Assembly: GCA_963726125.1 (NCBI GenBank)
Contig: CAVSBG010000013.1
Span: forward strand, 186,001 to 250,000
DNA length: 64,000 nucleotides
Direction of reading: 5' to 3'
Origin: JAMXLO01 sp963726125
Lineage (GTDB): Bacteria > Pseudomonadota > Alphaproteobacteria > Acetobacterales > Acetobacteraceae
How positions within the stretch are numbered: the first letter of the stretch is position 1; the number at the start of each line of letters is the position of its first letter. The translations under genes and the position numbers were made by a program. The notes beneath the pieces were generated by a model. That model was not told where the DNA came from. It worked only from the letters and a program-made list of their open reading frames with translations, and ran no database searches. Of the stretch, positions 1 to 8,733 are shown piece after piece.

Positions 1-833
1 TCATCGATCGCATCGCCCGCGAGACCGAACTGGTGATTGACGACCTGATGCCGCTCAAACGAACGCCGCTCTATCAGCAGGAACATCCGCCGGTGCCAGA
101 AATCGAAGGCGAGGTGGCGATCGTCAACGAGACGTCGGGCTATGTCAGGTTCATCGAGACCCAGAAGTTGCTGCAACTGGCACGGACGCATGGCATTCGG
201 GTTCGGATGCTGCGTCGGATTGGACACTTCATCCCTGCCGGCATTCCGTTGCTGTTGGTGTCCCGTCCCGATCGTCTCTCGCACGACCTCATTCACGAAC
301 TGCGGAGTGCCGTCGACATGGGGCCGACGCGCACGTTGCAGCAGGACGTTGAGTTCGGCGTCATTCAGATCGTTGACATCGCGCTGCGTGCCATTTCGCC
401 CGCGGTCAATGATCCGAGCACGGCGATCAGCTGCATCGATCAGCTCAGCCGCATCCTGATTCGTTGGATCGGCCGTGCGTCGCCACCATCGCGGATCCAC
501 AATCCGCCCCACGTATTGCGCGTTGTGCTGCCATGGATCGACCTCAATGGACTGCTCGACACGGCGTTCGAGCAGATCCGCCATTACAGCGCCAGCGACG
601 TGGCGGTGAGCCTGCGGTTGCTGCGTGCGCTCGGTGACATTGCCAGCACGGTGCGTGAACCACATCTGCAGGAGATGCTTAGGCGGCGCGCGCAATCGGT
701 GGTCGAGGGTTGTCAGGACCGTCTGTCCGATGGCGATCTGGTGATGCTGCGCGAGCGTGCGGCAGCTGCGTTCATCGCTTTGTCGCCAACAGACCGGACG
801 TGGAATTGGCCAGCCATGAGGGATGCCGACTGA
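1..833 (+). CDS. DUF2254 membrane protein, C-terminal part (5' end outside window)
   Basis: The reading frame is open from base 3 to the stop at 833 and enters from upstream, so only the last ~276 residues are present. The GTG at 33 is probably internal. The soluble tail carries the family-typical block VEFGVIQIVDIALRAISPAV followed by NDPSTA, as in the predicted membrane proteins of DUF2254. The N-terminal transmembrane helices expected for the family would lie upstream of the window. Function is unknown; the family is thought to be a bacterial inner-membrane protein. The family call is firm, the role is not. Confidence 0.8.
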   Translation, partial: IDRIARETELVIDDLMPLKRTPLYQQEHPPVPEIEGEVAIVNETSGYVRFIETQKLLQLARTHGIRVRMLRRIGHFIPAGIPLLLVSRPDRLSHDLIHELRSAVDMGPTRTLQQDVEFGVIQIVDIALRAISPAVNDPSTAISCIDQLSRILIRWIGRASPPSRIHNPPHVLRVVLPWIDLNGLLDTAFEQIRHYSASDVAVSLRLLRALGDIASTVREPHLQEMLRRRAQSVVEGCQDRLSDGDLVMLRERAAAAFIALSPTDRTWNWPAMRDAD

Positions 834-976
834 TACCAGGCGACCCGATTTCGGACGCACGCCGCCCGATTCATATGGATTTTTTATGCCGTGGCCGCGA
901 TATCGGGCGTGCGTTCCAACTGGCCTCGCGGCCGGCTTCCGAGAGCGGTCATTGCATTGGAGTTTGGGAGATCCGC

Positions 977-1210
977 ATGAGCGATCTCGTCGATATTGCC
1001 ATTCCAGCCAACGCACAGGCGGTCGCCGAGTCGCTGGGGCTCGTCGTCAGTCGCAGCGTAACCGATGGGGCACGCGTGCGACGAATTACGCGCGAGGAAG
1101 CGGAGATCGCGGTCGCTTGCCTGCACGATTATGGCGTCGCGGCCCGGATCATCGACGCCAACCCACCGAGCGGTCCCCAACTGACGCGCGACACGCCACG
1201 GGCCGCCTGA
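977..1210 (+). CDS. small hypothetical protein (77 aa)
   Basis: ATG at 977 is preceded by a purine-rich GGGAG at 966-970, which supports this start over longer in-frame extensions. The protein starts MSDLVDIAIPANAQAVAESL and has alternating hydrophobic and acidic segments, no signal peptide and no membrane helix. It reads like a small soluble domain (a signal-transducer or DUF-type fold is possible), but I do not recognise a family. It is followed 29 bp later by another small ORF on the same strand. Confidence 0.5.
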   Translation: MSDLVDIAIPANAQAVAESLGLVVSRSVTDGARVRRITREEAEIAVACLHDYGVAARIIDANPPSGPQLTRDTPRAA

Positions 1211-1239
1211 CGGCGCCTGTCATCATCGAGGGGGTATTC

Positions 1240-1485
1240 ATGAGCAAGAAAAAGGACCGCGGTTGGTTTGTCTGCCCGCAATGGGCGGAGCTGGTGTCTC
1301 GGCATTATCCGGACGACGCAGCAGCGGCGCGTGCTTTGCGAAGCGATCCGAAGGTGTTGGCACGACTTCGCCAGAGGACGCCAGTTGCGAAATCAACGGC
1401 GCTGAAAGTGCTGCGGCGCTTCGCCGGACTGCACCCGATCGATGCTTCCGCCAACGCACTGATCGTCGATACGAGATCGCAGTGA
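1240..1485 (+). CDS. small hypothetical protein (81 aa), basic
   Basis: ATG at 1240 follows a good ribosome-binding site (GAGGGGG, 1228-1234). The product begins MSKKKDRGWFVCPQWAELV and has an alpha-helical, Arg/Lys-rich middle (ALRSDPKVLARLRQRTPVAK), suggesting a small helical or nucleic-acid-binding protein. No family is recognised. The ~300 bases after it (1486-1785) hold no convincing gene. Confidence 0.5.
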   Translation: MSKKKDRGWFVCPQWAELVSRHYPDDAAAARALRSDPKVLARLRQRTPVAKSTALKVLRRFAGLHPIDASANALIVDTRSQ

Positions 1486-1785
1486 CACCGACCGCGGAGC
1501 CGCCCCCCATCAAGCTGCCTGGGATCGGCTGGATGCCCGTCTGACCGACGGACAACGTGGCTGGTCGGTGAACGTCTCAGCACGGTGGACCTTTTGGCGC
1601 TCATGCTGGCGCGGCGGGCACGCAACATCCCGCGGGACGCGACGAGTGGCCACAACTCGAGCCTGTACTCCGAACGACTGTGCGCGTTGCCCTCGTTCAT
1701 CGAATTGAACCGACGGGAGGTGCTGACCGGCTCGCATTTTGCAGGAGCGTGAAGCGGGGCTAAGAGCATACGGGGAGGACACCGC

Positions 1786-2901
1786 ATGCAGTTCAGCTTC
1801 ACCAGTGAGCAGGAAGAATTTCGCTCGGTCCTGCGTCGCTTCCTGGAGGAGAAATCGCCGCCAATAGTGGTGCGGCGGCTGATGGAAACCGATGCCGGTT
1901 GGGATCACGAGAGCTGGCGCGAGCTCAACCAGCAGCTCGGGCTGACCGCCGTCCATATACCGGAGGCGTACGGCGGGCAGGGCTTCGGCTTTGTCGAACT
2001 CGGGATTGTGCTGGAGGAGATGGGGCGTGCGCTCCTGTGCGCACCGTACTTCTCCTCGACGGTGTTGGCCGCGACTGCGATCATGAATGCCGGGACTGAG
2101 GCGCAGAAGCGCGCGCTGCTGCCGGGCATTGCGGCCGGCGACACGATTGCCACGCTGGCGTTCACCGAGCCGGACGGACGCTGGGATGCTGCCGGGATCA
2201 AGACGACGGCGACGGCGGCGGGGGGAGGCTTCCGGCTCGACGGGGTGAAGAGCTTCGTGCTCGACGGTCACACCGCCGACACCATTGTCGTAGTGGCGAC
2301 CGGTGCCAAGGGACTGGCGTTCTTCACCGTCCCGGGCGACGCTCCAGGGCTCACGCGCCGGGCGCTGAAGGTGATGGACCCGACGCGCAAGCAGGCACGG
2401 CTGGAATTCCACGGCGTTGCGGCGGAGCTCCTCGGCGAGGAAGGTGGCGGGACGGAACCGTTCACCCGGACGACGATGCAAGCCACAGTGTGCCTGGCCA
2501 ATGAAATGGTCGGTGGCGCCGAAAGGCTGCGGCAGTCGGCGCTCGACTACGCCAACCTGCGGGTGCAGTTCGGCCGCGCCATCGGCTCATTCCAGTCGAT
2601 GAAGCACAAGCAGGCTGATATGCTGGTCGATGTGGAGTTGGCGAAGTCGGCCGCGTACGTTGCCGCCTCGGCCGCCGCCGAGGACGATGCCGAACTGCCG
2701 GCGCTGGCGTCGCTGGCGAAGGCGTGCGCGTCAGAGGCGTATATGCAGACGGCGATACACACGATCCAGATCCATGGCGGCATCGGGTTTACCTGGGACA
2801 ACGACACCCATCTGTGGTTCAAGCGCGCGAAGAGCTCCGAGGTGTTCCTGGGCGATCCCACGTATCATCGCGAGCTGATGATGCGTGCATGGGGGGTATG
2901 A
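1786..2901 (+). CDS. acyl-CoA dehydrogenase family protein (371 aa)
   Basis: Full-length FAD-dependent acyl-CoA dehydrogenase. The N-terminal helical domain runs from MQFSFTSEQEEFRSVLRRFL, the middle beta domain carries TLAFTEPDGRWD, and the C-terminal helical domain carries LRVQFGRAIGSFQSMKHKQA and IHTIQIHGGIGFTWDNDTHL. It would oxidise an acyl-CoA at the alpha-beta bond and pass electrons to ETF. The usual YEGT motif with catalytic Glu is replaced by KSSEVFLGDP. It is paired with a second, longer dehydrogenase 133 bp downstream, an arrangement seen for heteromeric acyl-CoA dehydrogenases of steroid or branched-chain catabolism. Substrate cannot be told from sequence. Confidence 0.9.
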   Translation: MQFSFTSEQEEFRSVLRRFLEEKSPPIVVRRLMETDAGWDHESWRELNQQLGLTAVHIPEAYGGQGFGFVELGIVLEEMGRALLCAPYFSSTVLAATAIMNAGTEAQKRALLPGIAAGDTIATLAFTEPDGRWDAAGIKTTATAAGGGFRLDGVKSFVLDGHTADTIVVVATGAKGLAFFTVPGDAPGLTRRALKVMDPTRKQARLEFHGVAAELLGEEGGGTEPFTRTTMQATVCLANEMVGGAERLRQSALDYANLRVQFGRAIGSFQSMKHKQADMLVDVELAKSAAYVAASAAAEDDAELPALASLAKACASEAYMQTAIHTIQIHGGIGFTWDNDTHLWFKRAKSSEVFLGDPTYHRELMMRAWGV

Positions 2902-2950
2902 CGATGAGTGGGAGCGCGTGGCGGTGGCATACTGCATGCTTTTGCATACT

Positions 2951-2986
2951 CCCCCTCCCCGTGCGGGAGGGGGCGGGGGGAGGGGG
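2951..2986. repeat. short REP-like C/G-rich inverted repeat
   Basis: CCCCCTCCCC-GTGCGGGAGGGGG with a further G-rich run lies between the two acyl-CoA dehydrogenase genes. It looks like a shortened copy of the longer palindromic repeat found at 14179-14269, 24403-24500 and 44281-44374. It could form a hairpin in the intergenic mRNA. Confidence 0.55.
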
Positions 2987-3034
2987 CCGTAGTTCATTGG
3001 CGCGGTCCCGCAAGGCCAGTGGGAGTATCGAACG

Positions 3035-4291
3035 ATGACTGAACCGACCGAAGCCTCCGTTCGCGCCGAAGCTCGCGCCTGGCTGGAGGCGAACTGGAGC
3101 CCCGACCACGGCCTGGTGGAATGGCGCAACAAGCTGATCGACTCTGGTTGGGGCGTGCCGTCGTGGCCGAAGGACTGGTTCGGCCGCGAGCTGCCGATGG
3201 CGCTGGAGATGGTGGTCGAGGAAGAACTGCGGCGTATCGGCGCCGTCGGCGTCGCAAAGACCGGCATCCGGCGGTTGGCGGCCGCGACGCTGCTGGTGCA
3301 CGGCAACGACGCACAGAAGCAAAAATGGCTGCGACGCAGCCTGACCGGCGAGGATACCTGGTGCCAGTTGTTCTCCGAGCCGGGCTCCGGTTCCGACCTG
3401 GCGGGTGCGATGACGCGCGCCGAGTTCAAGGGCAACCGCTGGGTGATCAACGGCCAGAAGGTCTGGACCACCAGCGCACATCATGCCGACTGGGGGTTGT
3501 TACTTGCGCGCACCGACTGGGACAAGCCGAAGCATCAGGGGCTATCGTATTTCGTGCTCGACATCCACCAGCCGGGCGTCGAGGTACTGCCATTGCGGCA
3601 AATGAACGGGCATGCCTCGTTCAACCAGGTGTTCTTCACCGATGCCGAAGTGCCGCCGGAGAACCTGGTGTCCGAGGTCGGCCGTGGCTGGGCAGTGGCA
3701 ACAACGACACTGATGCATGAACGGCGAGGCGCGGATGGCATCCGGACGTGGGGGATGAATTCCGACCAGAAGGGGCTGATCTATGACGAGGAGAGGGCGG
3801 AGAACGCCACCGTCATGGAGCCATACAAATGGTATCCGCAACGGGCCGGTCGGGTGGACCTCGTGATAGAGCGGGCAAAGGCCGCCGGGCTGGCCAGCGA
3901 TCCCGTGGTGCGCCAGGAGATCGCCAAGCTGCTGACAATGTCGAAGGCAGCAGAGTGGACCGCGCGGCGCGCTCGGGCCGCGCAGATGCAGGGACGTCCG
4001 CAAGGGCCGGAGGGTTCTTTGGGAAAGCTGGTGTCGAGCCACGTGGCGCGTGCAGCGGCGCGGGTCCATACGCTGATCAGCGGTGCGGACGCGATGCTGA
4101 CCGGCGATGACGGCCCGATGAATGGGCTGATCGCCGAGATCCTGGTCAGTGTGCCAGCCGGCTCGATTGCCGGCGGGACCGACGAGATTCAGCGCAACAT
4201 CATTTCAGAGCGCGTGCTGGGCATGCCGAAGGAACCGCGGACCGATAATGATCGGCCGTTTCGGGATGTACCGAAAAATCTGGTGGGGTGA
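3035..4291 (+). CDS. acyl-CoA dehydrogenase family protein (418 aa)
   Basis: Second acyl-CoA dehydrogenase, with all three domains. The middle domain has WCQLFSEPGSGSDLAGAMTR, the FAD/substrate motif. The C-terminus has SIAGGTDEIQRNIISERVLG, a signature of the long acyl-CoA dehydrogenase branch. It is probably co-transcribed with the upstream dehydrogenase across a short repeat-bearing spacer, and the two may act as one oxidoreductase or on successive substrates. At the MCAD-type catalytic Glu position this protein has Gly, as in family members that supply the base from another helix. Confidence 0.9.
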   Translation: MTEPTEASVRAEARAWLEANWSPDHGLVEWRNKLIDSGWGVPSWPKDWFGRELPMALEMVVEEELRRIGAVGVAKTGIRRLAAATLLVHGNDAQKQKWLRRSLTGEDTWCQLFSEPGSGSDLAGAMTRAEFKGNRWVINGQKVWTTSAHHADWGLLLARTDWDKPKHQGLSYFVLDIHQPGVEVLPLRQMNGHASFNQVFFTDAEVPPENLVSEVGRGWAVATTTLMHERRGADGIRTWGMNSDQKGLIYDEERAENATVMEPYKWYPQRAGRVDLVIERAKAAGLASDPVVRQEIAKLLTMSKAAEWTARRARAAQMQGRPQGPEGSLGKLVSSHVARAAARVHTLISGADAMLTGDDGPMNGLIAEILVSVPAGSIAGGTDEIQRNIISERVLGMPKEPRTDNDRPFRDVPKNLVG

Positions 4292-4427
4292 AATCGGCAA
4301 ACCAAGTTTTGCTGAATACTACCTGGCAAGTAGTTGATCGATGGCTGCCACGCCGGGATAGTGCGTAGCAGCGCAACGGCCGCACGCCGCGCTCGTTGCG
4401 GTCAGCTTGTCCATACTGCGGGGCAGA

Positions 4428-5405
4428 ATGATCAAAGTCGCATTTGCCGGATCATTCGCCACGCGGCTCGTGGAGCCCGTGCAAGCGCAACTTTCGCTGC
4501 CGTGCGAGGTGATCATTGGCGACGAGGCCAGCATCATTCCCCGACTGGCGGATGTCGCTGTGCTGGTCTCGATGGGATTCTCCGTGCGCATGGCGAAGGC
4601 CGCACCGCGGCTGCGTCTGGTGCAGGTGCCAGGCGCAGGTCTCGACCGCATCGACCGCAGCGCATTACGGCCGGGCACGCATCTAGCGAATGCCTACGGC
4701 CATGAAGCCGGCATCGCCGAGTACATCATCGGCGCGATGATCGCTCTCACCCGACAGTTCAGCCGCCTGGATGCCAGCTTGCGTCGAGGTCTATGGGAAA
4801 GTCAGTGGGCCATCGGCACGCCGCCACCGCTATGGCCTGAAATGTCGGGCAAGACCCTTGGCATTCTGGGATTCGGTCACATCGGCCAGGCACTCGCCCG
4901 CCGTGCCGCCGCATTCGATATGAACGTGTGTGCCGTGCGGCGACAGGCACAGACCGATGCACCGAGCGGAGTCTCGTTCGTAGCCGGCCCGGAGCGGCTC
5001 GATGACGTTCTACGACTGGCGGACTATCTCGCGGTCACGCTTTCGCTCTCGCCCGCAACGCGCAATCTGATCGACGATCGGCGCCTGCGGTTGATGAAGC
5101 CGACGGCGTTCCTGGTCAATGTGGCGCGCGCCGAGATCTTCGACGAAGCGGCGCTCTATGCGGCACTTGAGGCCGGTCGCATCGCGGGTGCGGCGCTCGA
5201 TGTCTGGTATCGCTATCCGACCTCCGCCGAACCAACGCTGCCGGCAACTCAGCCATTTCACGAGCTCGATCGCGTGATCATGACCCCGCACGTTTCAGGT
5301 TGGACAGAGGGCATGCTCGATGCACGGGCCAGTCTGATCGCGGCCAACATCGCGCGGATCGCAAGCGGGGAACCTCCGCACAACGCCATCGATCCGGCGT
5401 CCTGA
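4428..5405 (+). CDS. D-isomer-specific 2-hydroxyacid dehydrogenase (325 aa)
   Basis: Rossmann NAD(P)-binding motif GILGFGHIGQALARRA lies near residue 145, the catalytic Arg in FLVNVARAEIFDEAAL and the catalytic His in IMTPHVSGWTEGM. The usual DVFExEP segment that carries the catalytic Glu reads LDVWYRYPTSAEP, so the Glu is not at its normal place. ATG 4428 is chosen because the protein then begins MIKVAFAGSF, the expected first strand; a TTG 21 bp upstream is in frame. An MFS carrier starts 11 bp after the stop, suggesting uptake and oxidation or reduction of a hydroxy- or keto-acid. Confidence 0.85.
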   Translation: MIKVAFAGSFATRLVEPVQAQLSLPCEVIIGDEASIIPRLADVAVLVSMGFSVRMAKAAPRLRLVQVPGAGLDRIDRSALRPGTHLANAYGHEAGIAEYIIGAMIALTRQFSRLDASLRRGLWESQWAIGTPPPLWPEMSGKTLGILGFGHIGQALARRAAAFDMNVCAVRRQAQTDAPSGVSFVAGPERLDDVLRLADYLAVTLSLSPATRNLIDDRRLRLMKPTAFLVNVARAEIFDEAALYAALEAGRIAGAALDVWYRYPTSAEPTLPATQPFHELDRVIMTPHVSGWTEGMLDARASLIAANIARIASGEPPHNAIDPAS

Positions 5406-5416
5406 AGCACCGGCTG

Positions 5417-6727
5417 ATGCAGTTGACGCCGCACCGATGGTCGTACCGGCTGCCGTTCTACTACGGATGGGTCATCATCGGCGTAGCGTTCGTGACGATG
5501 GCAATCGCCGTGACGGCGCGCACGGCATTCTCATTGTTGCTGCCGCCGCTGATCGATGAATTCGGCTGGGATCGAGGCCTTGTCGCCGGTGCGTTCTCTT
5601 TCGGGTTCCTTGTCTCGGCAGTCTTGAGCCCAATCTTTGGCCGGCTGATGGACAGCCATGGTCCTCGCGTTGTCATCGGCAGCGGCGTGTGCCTGATGAG
5701 CATTGGTCTGCTCACTGCACCAGCGATCGAGCAGCCGTGGCAACTCTATGCAACGCTCGGTGTGTTGGTCGCCGGCGGCGCAAGTCTTATGACCTACACC
5801 GCGCATTCCCTGTTCCTACCGAACTGGTTCGTCCGCCGCCGGGCACTGGCGATCAGCATCGCTTTCTCCGGAGCTGGCATCGGCGGGATCGTCTTGCTGC
5901 CGTGGCTGCAGACGATCATCGGGCGCGACGGTTGGCGGGCGTCGTGCACGACGATGGGACTGCTCGTGCTTTTCGTCACGGGTCCGTTGACGCTGCTTGT
6001 GCGGCGCAGACCCGAGGACATCGGTCTGCTGCCGGATGGCGCATCGCACACTGATACGGCGAACACGGCGCGCAGGACGTCGAACATCGTCGATCCTGCA
6101 TGGACTGGCATCGATTGGACGCTGGCACGGGCGATGCGGACCAGTCGGTTCTGGTGGATCGCGCTCGCATATTTCTGCGCGCTCTTTGCGTGGTACGCGG
6201 TCCAGGTCCATCAGACGAAATATCTCATCGAAGTTGGCTTCACACCGATCGTGGCGGCCTGGTCCCTGGGGATCGTCAGCGTCATCGCAATTCCCGGACA
6301 GATTGCCCTCGGGGCATTGTCGGACCGCGTTGGCAGGGAGTGGGTTTGGATGACGGCATGCTGCGGCTTCGGAGTCTGCTACGCAGCACTGATCGCGCTT
6401 GAAAAGGCGCCATCACAACCACTGCTCTATGTCATGGTGATCTCGCAGGGCTTTTTGGGATACGCCGTGACATCGGTGATGGGGCCCATCGTGGCGGAGA
6501 TTTTCGAGGGACCACACTACGGCACCATATTTGGCGCCCTCACGGTCGCATTGACCGGCGGCGGCGCAGCCGGACCGTGGGTGGCCGGCTTCATTCACGA
6601 CGCAACTGGAAGCTATGGCCCAGCCTTTGTGATGGCCATTGGTTGCTGCGTCGTATCAGCGGCGGCGATCTGGATCGCAGCACCTCGCAAGGTGCGTCTG
6701 GTGCCCGGTCGATTATCGAGGCCCTGA
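5417..6727 (+). CDS. MFS transporter, monocarboxylate/oxalate-formate antiporter-like
   Basis: About twelve hydrophobic helices over 436 residues. The N-terminus YGWVIIGVAFVTMAIAVTAR and the loop GRLMDSHGPRVVIGSG after helix 2 fit the OFA/monocarboxylate branch of the major facilitator superfamily. The second half repeats the signature as LGALSDRVGREWVW. Start ATG 5417 lies directly behind the dehydrogenase stop, so the two are likely one operon. Likely role: import of a small organic acid that the neighbouring enzyme uses; the substrate is inferred only from this pairing. Confidence 0.85.
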   Translation: MQLTPHRWSYRLPFYYGWVIIGVAFVTMAIAVTARTAFSLLLPPLIDEFGWDRGLVAGAFSFGFLVSAVLSPIFGRLMDSHGPRVVIGSGVCLMSIGLLTAPAIEQPWQLYATLGVLVAGGASLMTYTAHSLFLPNWFVRRRALAISIAFSGAGIGGIVLLPWLQTIIGRDGWRASCTTMGLLVLFVTGPLTLLVRRRPEDIGLLPDGASHTDTANTARRTSNIVDPAWTGIDWTLARAMRTSRFWWIALAYFCALFAWYAVQVHQTKYLIEVGFTPIVAAWSLGIVSVIAIPGQIALGALSDRVGREWVWMTACCGFGVCYAALIALEKAPSQPLLYVMVISQGFLGYAVTSVMGPIVAEIFEGPHYGTIFGALTVALTGGGAAGPWVAGFIHDATGSYGPAFVMAIGCCVVSAAAIWIAAPRKVRLVPGRLSRP

Positions 6728-6800
6728 CATGGTTGCAGATGCCCTGGCATCGCATGCCGCGGACGCATAGACTGCTGCCGCGACAACGAATCGCAGGGCC

Positions 6801-7340
6801 ATGAAGACCGCGCTCGTTATCATCGATCTGCAGCAGGGGTCCTTTACACCGGACATTCCGCGCCACGACGCGGGTGGTCTGATCGGTCGCCTCAACAGCC
6901 TCGCTGATGCGGTCCGCGCGCGGTATGGATCGGTGATTTTTGTGCAGCGCGATGGTCCACCCGGCGATCCCCACCACCCGGACCTGCCCGGATGGCGACT
7001 ACTGCCGGATTTGCAGGTTCGCACAGGTGATCTGACCGTCAGGAAGACGGCGTGTGACGCGTTCCTCGGCACGACGCTGGACGCGACGCTTCGGTCGCTG
7101 TCCGTCGACCAATTGGTGGTGACCGGTTGCGCGACGGACTACTGCGTCGATACCACCGTGCGCAGCGCGTTGGCGCGCGGCTATGCGACGATCGCGCCGA
7201 TGGATGGCCACACCACGTCCGATCGGCCGCATCTTTCGGCGCGCAAGATCATCGAGCACCACAACGCGATCTGGTCAGACTTCATCGCGCCCGCTGGGCC
7301 GGCCATGGTCTGCCGTTGCGCCGATGTTCCCCTGGCGTAG
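6801..7340 (+). CDS. isochorismatase-family cysteine hydrolase (179 aa)
   Basis: Compact alpha/beta hydrolase of the isochorismatase/nicotinamidase group. The catalytic triad is visible: Asp9 in ALVIIDLQQG, Lys in VRKTACDAF and nucleophile Cys in VVTGCATDYCVDTTVRSA. The length is normal. It would hydrolyse a small amide or enol-ether; the exact substrate is unknown. It lies 73 bp after the MFS gene on the same strand and may belong to the same transcript. Confidence 0.88.
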   Translation: MKTALVIIDLQQGSFTPDIPRHDAGGLIGRLNSLADAVRARYGSVIFVQRDGPPGDPHHPDLPGWRLLPDLQVRTGDLTVRKTACDAFLGTTLDATLRSLSVDQLVVTGCATDYCVDTTVRSALARGYATIAPMDGHTTSDRPHLSARKIIEHHNAIWSDFIAPAGPAMVCRCADVPLA

Positions 7341-7341
7341 C

Positions 7342-7677
7342 ATGAGAGCTGTCGCAATCCTCATGGCGCTGATCGCCGGCACATTTGTTGTGTCACGGAG
7401 TGCGGCCAGCTATTCATCGATCGGCCGAGGAACCACGTCGTGCGAGGCATGGGCAACGGCGCGACTGTCCCCAGATGCGCCGGAGACGGCGATGCAACAA
7501 CAATGGGTCGTTGGGTTCCTGTCGGGGATCGGCTCGATGGTGCTCGGCGAGCTCGACCCATTACACGGAGTGGATGCCATCGCCGTCTATGGCTGGGTCG
7601 ACAGATACTGCCACGACCATCCCGCGGATACGATCGAGGCAGCGGCGCGCGTGTTCATCCAGGAACACCCACGCTAG
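7342..7677 (+). CDS. small secreted protein, Rap1a/Tai-like pattern (111 aa)
   Basis: The signal-peptide-like start MRAVAILMALIAGTFVVSRS is followed by a mature part with two cysteines (TSCEAWATAR and VDRYCHDHP) and the block WVVGFLSGIGSMV. This Cys-Trp, FLSG, YC-x-x-HP pattern resembles small periplasmic proteins of the Rap1a/Tai or HdeA-like type. The ATG lies 1 bp after the previous stop, so translation may be coupled. A second protein of the same general type is encoded at 14274-14648. Confidence 0.6.
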   Translation: MRAVAILMALIAGTFVVSRSAASYSSIGRGTTSCEAWATARLSPDAPETAMQQQWVVGFLSGIGSMVLGELDPLHGVDAIAVYGWVDRYCHDHPADTIEAAARVFIQEHPR

Positions 7678-7849
7678 CTTGTTGGCTCCTCGAGCTATCG
7701 TTTTAGATCGGATTGTCCGGCACCCATCCATAGGTCACTGATGTGGAAGGTGGCGGCCGACACGCTGTGCGATACCGCCGAACATTGTCGCCTCGCGTCT
7801 GTCTGGCCCCGTTTCGTGGCAGGTGCAGGTCATTCGTAATGGCCTGGTA

Positions 7850-8617
7850 TCACTCTCTGACCGGCAGAGGGCCGCGTCTTTGTACATTGCGGAACGGCAG
7901 ACGCCCCCGCGGATACACCGACCTGCTGATCAACAGGATAACCGCGTCGTCGAGGTAGTACCAGCGTCGCACCAGCATTGCCGGGCTGCCGACCTCTGCC
8001 GACAGGCTTGTTGCCTGCTCGACATCGAGCACCATCGGCTCAAATTCCTGTGCGATGCTCTGCACCCGCACCCCCAGGAATTTCTCGGCCGTACTGGCGA
8101 TGGATCCGGTGAGAGATGCCAGGTGCGAACGAATGGCGCCGTAGCTTGCATTGATGTAGGCATCCGTTAGCGCCATGGGCGGAGTATCCGGCCGGGCGCG
8201 CGAGCGACGAATACCATGTAACATCAGGAACTGGCGGCCCGGCTCGCAACGCAGTTCGGCTGCGAGTTCTTCGTCGGCAATCACGTTGGTAATCTCAAGC
8301 GCTTCCAGCGGCGCCTCGGTCGTGCTGGCAAGAAATTCGTCGATGGAACCGTAGCTCTCGCTGAACACCGGCGGCTGTGAGGCGAGGCGCAGGACCACCG
8401 TGCCGGAGCCCCGACGGCTGGCAACCAGTCCACGCCTGCGAAGCTCTCCCAAAGCCTCGCGGATGCTGAAGCGGCTGGCAGCGAACATGCGCCCAAGCGT
8501 GAACTCCGACGGTAGACGCGCCCCGACCGGGTATTCGCCACGTCCGATCGCGTCGGCCAGGGCATCGGCAATGCGACGAAACAAGGGGGCCCCAGTTCCT
8601 GGGGAATCGAGCGCCAT
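7850..8617 (-). CDS. GntR-family transcriptional regulator with UTRA-type ligand domain
   Basis: The N-terminal winged helix has the GntR signature GRGEYPVGARLPSEFTLGRM and RFSIREALGELRRRGLVASR. The C-terminal ~170 residues (from about residue 80) look like the UTRA/HutC ligand-binding fold. It is divergent from the CoA-ester cluster starting at 8734; the shared 116-bp region holds two copies of a TTGTCCG-type palindrome. The inferred role is autoregulation and control of that cluster in response to a pathway intermediate. Confidence 0.88.
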   Translation of the reverse strand: MALDSPGTGAPLFRRIADALADAIGRGEYPVGARLPSEFTLGRMFAASRFSIREALGELRRRGLVASRRGSGTVVLRLASQPPVFSESYGSIDEFLASTTEAPLEALEITNVIADEELAAELRCEPGRQFLMLHGIRRSRARPDTPPMALTDAYINASYGAIRSHLASLTGSIASTAEKFLGVRVQSIAQEFEPMVLDVEQATSLSAEVGSPAMLVRRWYYLDDAVILLISRSVYPRGRLPFRNVQRRGPLPVRE

Positions 8618-8639
8618 ATTTCTATCTTAACCTGACCGG

Positions 8640-8651
8640 TTGTCCGTGCAA
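8640..8651. promoter_or_regulatory. candidate operator 1 for the divergent GntR regulator
   Basis: TTGTCCGTGCAA is a 10-of-12 match to the perfect palindrome at 8693-8704. It sits 22 bp upstream of the GntR start. Repeat spacing (53 bp, about five helical turns) suits two dimers on one DNA face. Confidence 0.5.
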
Positions 8652-8692
8652 GTTCCTCTTGCCGACCCTCGCGGAGCCGTGTATCACCATAT

Positions 8693-8704
8693 TTGTCCGG
8701 ACAA
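8693..8704. promoter_or_regulatory. candidate operator 2: perfect palindrome TTGTCCGGACAA
   Basis: A 12-bp perfect palindrome 29 bp upstream of the CitE-like start. GntR-family dimers bind short palindromes of this size. Together with the copy at 8640-8651 it lies in the only divergent promoter of the cluster. Confidence 0.55.
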
Positions 8705-8733
8705 CCGGACTGAAAAAACCAGGGAGCGAAACC

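Noticed and set aside
1510..2481. Long minus-strand ORF (323 codons) opposite the first acyl-CoA dehydrogenase
   Set aside because: Arg/His-rich composition and no motif; it is the antisense shadow of a clear dehydrogenase in GC-rich DNA. The same applies to 8281-9615 and 10885-11988 on the minus strand.
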